Source: Vitis vinifera
Taxonomy: Eukaryota > Streptophyta > Magnoliopsida > Vitales > Vitaceae
NCBI RefSeq assembly: GCF_030704535.1
Contig: NC_081819.1
Location: 16,211,501-16,275,500, forward strand
Direction of reading: 5' to 3'
DNA length: 64,000 nucleotides
Shown: positions 59,420 to 64,000 of the stretch, one piece after another
Position numbering within the stretch: position 1 is the first letter of the stretch
Layout of the letters: each line of letters starts with the position of its first letter
Notes under the pieces: generated by a model
Seen by the model: the letters and a program-made list of their open reading frames with translations, nothing else
The model's database searches: none
What the model was told of the DNA's origin: nothing
Made by a program: the position numbers and the translations under genes

Positions 59420-62207
59420 TTACATGTTCTGAGGCATAGCGCTTGCTTTTAAGCTATGATTCCAAACATGGGATTCCTCGAGAAATTTGAACTAGTCTCC
59501 TATTATTGATTTCTGCCCTAAAATAGAGTAAGCTGGAACATAGATAATAACATATGGTACCCACCCATCCAATTTTGGTGGGTTCAACTCCTTCCTCTCC
59601 AAAATTAAAATAGATTAAGGTGTTCATATTTTGGTAGGGATTCTGATCTTTTAATGAGAATAGGCCGTCTTTTATTTTCTGTAGGTGACTTTTGAGTTTG
59701 CTACTTTGATTTAGAGAGATTATTGATAATATATTGGTTGTGGAAGGGTTCGGCTGATGAGTTTTTCGGAATGCAGTTTCTTCGGTGTGGGTTATCCTAA
59801 AGGAAGGCCAAAAAATGAATATAGTTGGTGAATAAGAGGAGCTGGGGAAACGCAATGACCTATGATTGATCCAATAATGTAGCCCTAGATTGAGCAGAAT
59901 GGCTAAATGGAATCTGTCATAGCTTCATAAGGCTTCTTCAGTGGGGTTGGATATATATTAACTTTGTCATTAGTATTCAATTGAGTCCAGGCTGCAGTTA
60001 TAGTACTTGTTTCACCTAATACCTAGCTATGTCATATTCCTCTATTTATGGTTGGCTCTCTGTTGATTCGGTATTTTCTTTTTCCTTGAACTTTCTTCTT
60101 GTAGTGTAAAACTTGAACACGGTCTTAGCAGTTTTGTCATGAATGCATTTCATCCATCTGAGCATCCTGATGAAATTATGTTAACATGGATAAAAAGAAA
60201 TGAGATCAAGAAATCATTCAAATCTTCCGAGTTCCATTTTAGGTTTATAACTTTTAATTATTATCCACAGATTCACAATCTATGCTAGCTTTTTCTCTGG
60301 AATGTATGTGAAATCAAGACATAAATGCTGTAGAACTAACTTTACAAAATAGGAAAGAAAGGTTGAGAGTGCAATAACTGGACTCACGAGAAGAGTTGAA
60401 ATGTTTTACTCTTCATAAAGGCTGGAACTGTATTAATGCATTTGATCATAATCTTTACGTGGTTACATGAAGTTGCTGCATTATGTATCAATAATGAACA
60501 ATTGGGTTTGGACTAAGTTGATGAATTCCCCACTTTGTATCTTTTTTTTGTATTTGAGTTGGTAAAATTTCAGCTTATGTAGGCTAAGGATAGTAATACT
60601 AAAAAGCATGAATATCAGAACTTGCTGAAAAACCAGTTTCTTTGCAAGCTTCCCCTTTATTGCTTTCTCATATTATCTTTTATTCAAAGCTTTAGTATTC
60701 ATTTTCATGTGCACTGTTTGCATATTTACTAGTCAGCTTGGGGTTTCTTAGTCATCTGTGAGTTCAACCCTTGGACAAAAGCAAAGCCTGTTAAGTTCCA
60801 TTACTTTTTTCATGCCTCATCTTATTTTTTAGTTTTGCATCCAAGAAGTTTACGAAAAAATCCCACCTCTCATTAAAGGAGTTGCCTTGAAATTTTTGGA
60901 TATCTGTTCTCAAATCAGTTTCACCCGAGAATCATGTTTGTTCTTAGGAGGCAACTGATCCAGATTTATGGCCTGGCATGCCAACTGAAGTTGATTCCTG
61001 TATCAACTGAGGTTGATTCCTGTATCAAATCAGGTTTTGGTGACTACAATAGTAATATGACAGTGCAACCCTGACCTCGTAAGCTACCAAACTTCTTTCT
61101 TAGCATGAGCCTTTGTAGTATGATTGGTTGCTGGTTCTAAAATGGTAATGATCACAATAGCAAAACAGTGAATTTTCATCTCACTTACAATCGTGCACTA
61201 CATTTGTGTTCATGGTAAGATGTTTCTTAAATACATTTCAGGAGGGCTTCTATTTTTTGTTTCGTTTTCAATTGTAAATTCTCTCTGGTGATCTTTAGAT
61301 TTCAGTTTATGTATCTTTTGGTGCAGAAATATCTAGCTTATGTTTTGCTAGTTTAAATGATGTATAGCATGTATTTTGTTTGAGATTGTATAATTCATCT
61401 TAGAAACCGTTTTAGTTGATCAACACCGGGAAGCCCAGATTTTAAAGAATTGAGTAAAATACAATGCAGTACAAGAAAATGTAGGCCAAAGATGGATATG
61501 CATATGGAACAATTTCTTTCAGCAACGCCCATATTCAACATGCTCCAAGCATGGTTTATCCTCGTGTTTACTGGTAATACTAGAGGAAACTTAAAGAACT
61601 ATAATTACTCAAAGTTTATCATATATTTTCATGTGAAGGGATCATGCAGCCCCAATTTCTAAGTTGCTCATCTATTTACTATGATTTGGTTCAAATTTGA
61701 TCAATCTTTAGCATGCTGATAGAATGAACATGCATGGTTTCCTTCTCAGCAGCTAATAAATTGATGACTGGGAGATTCGCATACTTATCATCGCCGACAG
61801 GACGTGCTCTCTCTCTTCTGTCATCGAAGTCGGATTCTTGGGTTTCCTCAGCAGAACTCTCCTTAAGATCCAGTGCAGCACTCCGTGAGCTGATCGCCGA
61901 AAATCGTGCAGCCATCCTAGCTAGACAGCTTATCCTAGACCGGGACTGGCATTGGCATCACCATGGGATGGAGGATTCAGGTGGGGAGCAACCAGGATCC
62001 GATTCCCTCATGCCCCACCAGCACCAAATGTTCCCTGGGTCACGCAGCTGGGAGCGGTTCCATGAAGCCAATGGACACGTAACACTCGACCTCATGCAGG
62101 CTCCTAGCTCAGCATTTGGGTTATTGTCTGTGAGGGAGAAGTCCAAGGAAGAAGAAGAAGAATGTTCAGAGTTGTGGAACTCCCTGGAAGGAACTCATGT
62201 TGTTTGA
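58182..62207 (+). CDS. SQUAMOSA promoter-binding-like (SBP-box) transcription factor, miR156-targeted
   Basis: Exons 58182-58804, 59171-59289 and 61750-62207 join in frame (phases 2 and 1) to 399 residues. The SBP domain spans ~160-236 across the first intron, which splits the codon after CQQCS as usual in this family. Zinc ligands are C162, C167, C184, H187 for the first site and C203, C206, H210, C222 for the second. The basic nuclear signal is [17 protein letters not shown] at 219-235. Before the domain is a His-rich run ([11 protein letters not shown]). Exon 3 encodes [12 protein letters not shown] over the miR156 site. SPLs bind GTAC cores and drive the juvenile-to-adult phase change, branching and flower traits. 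The sequence is not a close match to any Arabidopsis SPL I remember, so I give no number. Confidence 0.93.
59358..59418. repeat. (TA)n microsatellite in SPL intron 2
   Basis: About thirty uninterrupted TA units, 69 bases after the splice donor. Confidence 0.95.
59420..61749 (+). other. SPL intron 2, remainder
   Basis: 2.3 kb of intron without a recognisable coding sequence or transposon. The minus-strand ORF at 59454-59855 has no known motif. Confidence 0.6.
61804..61823 (+). promoter_or_regulatory. miR156/157 target site in the SPL coding region
   Basis: GTGCTCTCTCTCTTCTGTCA is the standard site found in miR156-regulated SPL genes. It is read in frame as (R)ALSLLS. It pairs with miR156 except for one base (T where the perfect complement has A). 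Confidence 0.95.
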
Positions 62208-64000
62208 TTGTATCATTGTAGGAATTGATTTAGTGTTGGCACTGAATAATTAATTTTGTTCACCAACAGATCTTTGATGACTCCCTCTTCCCCACTAGGT
62301 CTAGTCCATCTTCGGCACCATAAAATATTGCCTACTTTCTCATTCCATCATTTTAAGATGGTGTACTAATGAATAATTTGAGCTACCAAATACATTCATA
62401 TGAAGATCATATCACCATTCCATACCTTCTCTATAAACAATATATGCTTCAATGAATAATGCAGTCCCATGATTCCATCCTCAAATCCACCTCTTCATGA
62501 TATTACTCTTTGTTGAGCTGCTATCTTTTACCCGGTTAAGGCATGTTTTTGGAACCCATGGAAATTTTATTTCATTTTTGATTGATTTAATGCATTTCGG
62601 ATTATTTATTGCAGACGAGAACATGGAGAAAAGCAAGACTTCTGTCAGAAATTCGATCCCCATCTCTTTCAGAAGTGCGATTCTCCTTCATCTCATGCTT
62701 GAATTTGCAGCGGCTTTTTCTGCTTCTTTCTTTAATTCTGAGGCTGTCAAAAGCCTGGCTGAGTTGCAGTAAGGTCGCCTTGCATGCGAAGGAAGGTACG
62801 GTATGATGCACCACCATCAGGTGAAAAATGAATGAAAACCTGAATAAATGTTCATATTGGTATGTTTATGTATTTTCCATTCTCATATACATGGGAGACG
62901 TGGCAACAGTAATAATACTTTGTTTTCTACTGTTTGCTTTTAATATTTTCTGATTAGCTTTGTCGAACTAGGGTTTCTTTGACCAAGTCTTGAAACAAAA
63001 ATTTGGAATGCTTATTTTCTATATTTTCAAAAATTATTTTTATATGTATTATTTTATTTTTTGTCTCCCCTCATATTTATATAATTAATTTATAAAACAA
63101 CAATTAAAACGTACTATCAAAAAAATATCTTATTTCAAAAACAATTATCAAAAACTTATTTTGAAACAATGTGTTTTCATGTTTTTGTGTTCTCGAACTC
63201 ATGCTTTAGTGTGGTTTTATCATTGTTTGTCGATTAATTTGCTAATAATAATTTGGCATGATTGTTAAATCAAATTCTAATTTTGAGATAGTTAAGTAGA
63301 TGACTTAAGTTGTTAAAAAAATCATAAGAAACTTAAGCTAGTTTGTTGTAATCAATAGAAGTTAAAAGGAGAAACTAGTGATGATTGCCATAAAAATGTT
63401 GTCCTTAGGACATGTACAAGAAGGTTTTTGTTGATTCCTATCAACATGGTGCACTTCTCAGTAAAGGGGTATGAAAACGTTGTGAAAACTTTGATCGGAG
63501 ATCAATTGATGGACATTTTGATTCCGGAAAAGAATCCATGATAAGGCATGCAATTGGTTCAATTTGTCTTTTATCTTTGCCTACATAGAAAATGTTGTTA
63601 TGCTTTGACACTTTTTCTAAAATTATGACTTAAACTTTAATTTTATTTTTTAGCCTAAAATAAAAAGACTATCTCACAATGACATTTTATTACAATTTAA
63701 AGCAATAAAAAATAGATAAATATTCCTAAAATGAAAGGTTTGGGTGTTTTGAAGTGGCCTTTCTCCCCCAACAATGATACACTCATTGTTAAAGTATCCT
63801 TCCAATTACTATATATATAATAAATTAACGTTTAAGGGTAGGGCAGGGAGTCCCACCAAAGGGCACCACCTCATAAATGTAGCCCTCTTGGATCCAACTG
63901 CAGTGGAGGGAGGGGCATAAGGTCCCAACTCCCACAAAGGCCACCAAGGACACTTTCAACTTTGCATGGGGTCACGTGGACATCACATGTAGGAATGAGT
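62208..64000. other. Downstream DNA without a recognised gene
   Basis: After the SPL stop comes presumed 3' UTR. A short ORF at 62497-62772 is preceded by TATTGCAG, but its peptide has no motif. The last ~200 bases are less AT-rich and include TCACGTGGACATCACATG, which may begin the promoter of a gene to the right. Confidence 0.45.

Noticed and set aside
59454..59855. 133-codon minus-strand ORF in SPL intron 2
   Set aside because: No motif and no sign of a start context. It is antisense in an intron and most likely chance.
58182..62207. Assignment of the SBP gene as SPL8
   Set aside because: SPL8 genes lack the miR156 site, and this gene has the exact site in frame.
62497..62772. ORF after a TATTGCAG acceptor downstream of the SPL gene
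   Set aside because: Considered as an extra SPL exon, but the main ORF already ends at 62207 with a complete C-terminus, and the peptide has no motif. Left as unassigned.
1..64000. CRISPR arrays, operons, bacterial insertion sequences
   Set aside because: The window is plant nuclear DNA; no spaced identical repeats of that kind were seen.

Overview
The window is nuclear DNA from a flowering plant, almost certainly a woody eudicot. Spliced genes carry GT-AG introns and lie in AT-rich gene deserts, and plant-only families are present (SBP-box, type I MADS-box, PAP/fibrillin). Plant-type L1 retrotransposons are common. The gene content and repeat style look like grapevine (Vitis), but that is a guess from memory and was not tested.

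Layout, left to right. (1) 132-9202, +: the 3' ten coding exons of a 3-hydroxyisobutyryl-CoA hydrolase-like gene. Its introns hold LINE fragments, a tRNA-derived SINE inserted into a LINE, and a dead tandem copy of one exon. (2) 11.2-13.2 kb, +: an intronless type I MADS-box gene, with a 25-codon GASA/snakin relic upstream. (3) 16555-21600, +: a three-exon plastid-lipid-associated protein (fibrillin) gene. A second intact copy of its last exon lies at 31277-31376, and the 9.7 kb between the two copies holds a nearly full-length but broken L1. (4) 31.4-40 kb: AT-rich DNA with repeats. (5) 40069-40806, +: a two-exon, 126-residue C4HC3 zinc-finger protein. (6) 40.8-48 kb: AT-rich, with small foldback elements. 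(7) 48068-49129, -: an intronless matrix metalloproteinase with signal peptide, cysteine switch, zinc site and a hydrophobic C-terminus. (8) 49.1-57.7 kb: AT-rich, with foldback elements, a near-perfect 29-bp-arm hairpin, a minisatellite and a strong G-quadruplex motif. (9) 58182-62207, +: a three-exon SBP-box (SPL) transcription factor gene with a canonical miR156 target site, a NAGNAG splice acceptor, a 31-codon upstream ORF and three G-boxes upstream.

The genes do not form a pathway. They are independent plant genes: mitochondrial metabolism, plastid lipid bodies, cell-surface proteolysis and transcriptional control. The strongest candidate for something new is the pair of alternative last exons of the fibrillin gene. 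Both keep splice acceptor, frame, length and stop, and most codon changes between them are synonymous. Next come the 29-bp-arm hairpin near 53.9 kb and two families of short foldback elements.
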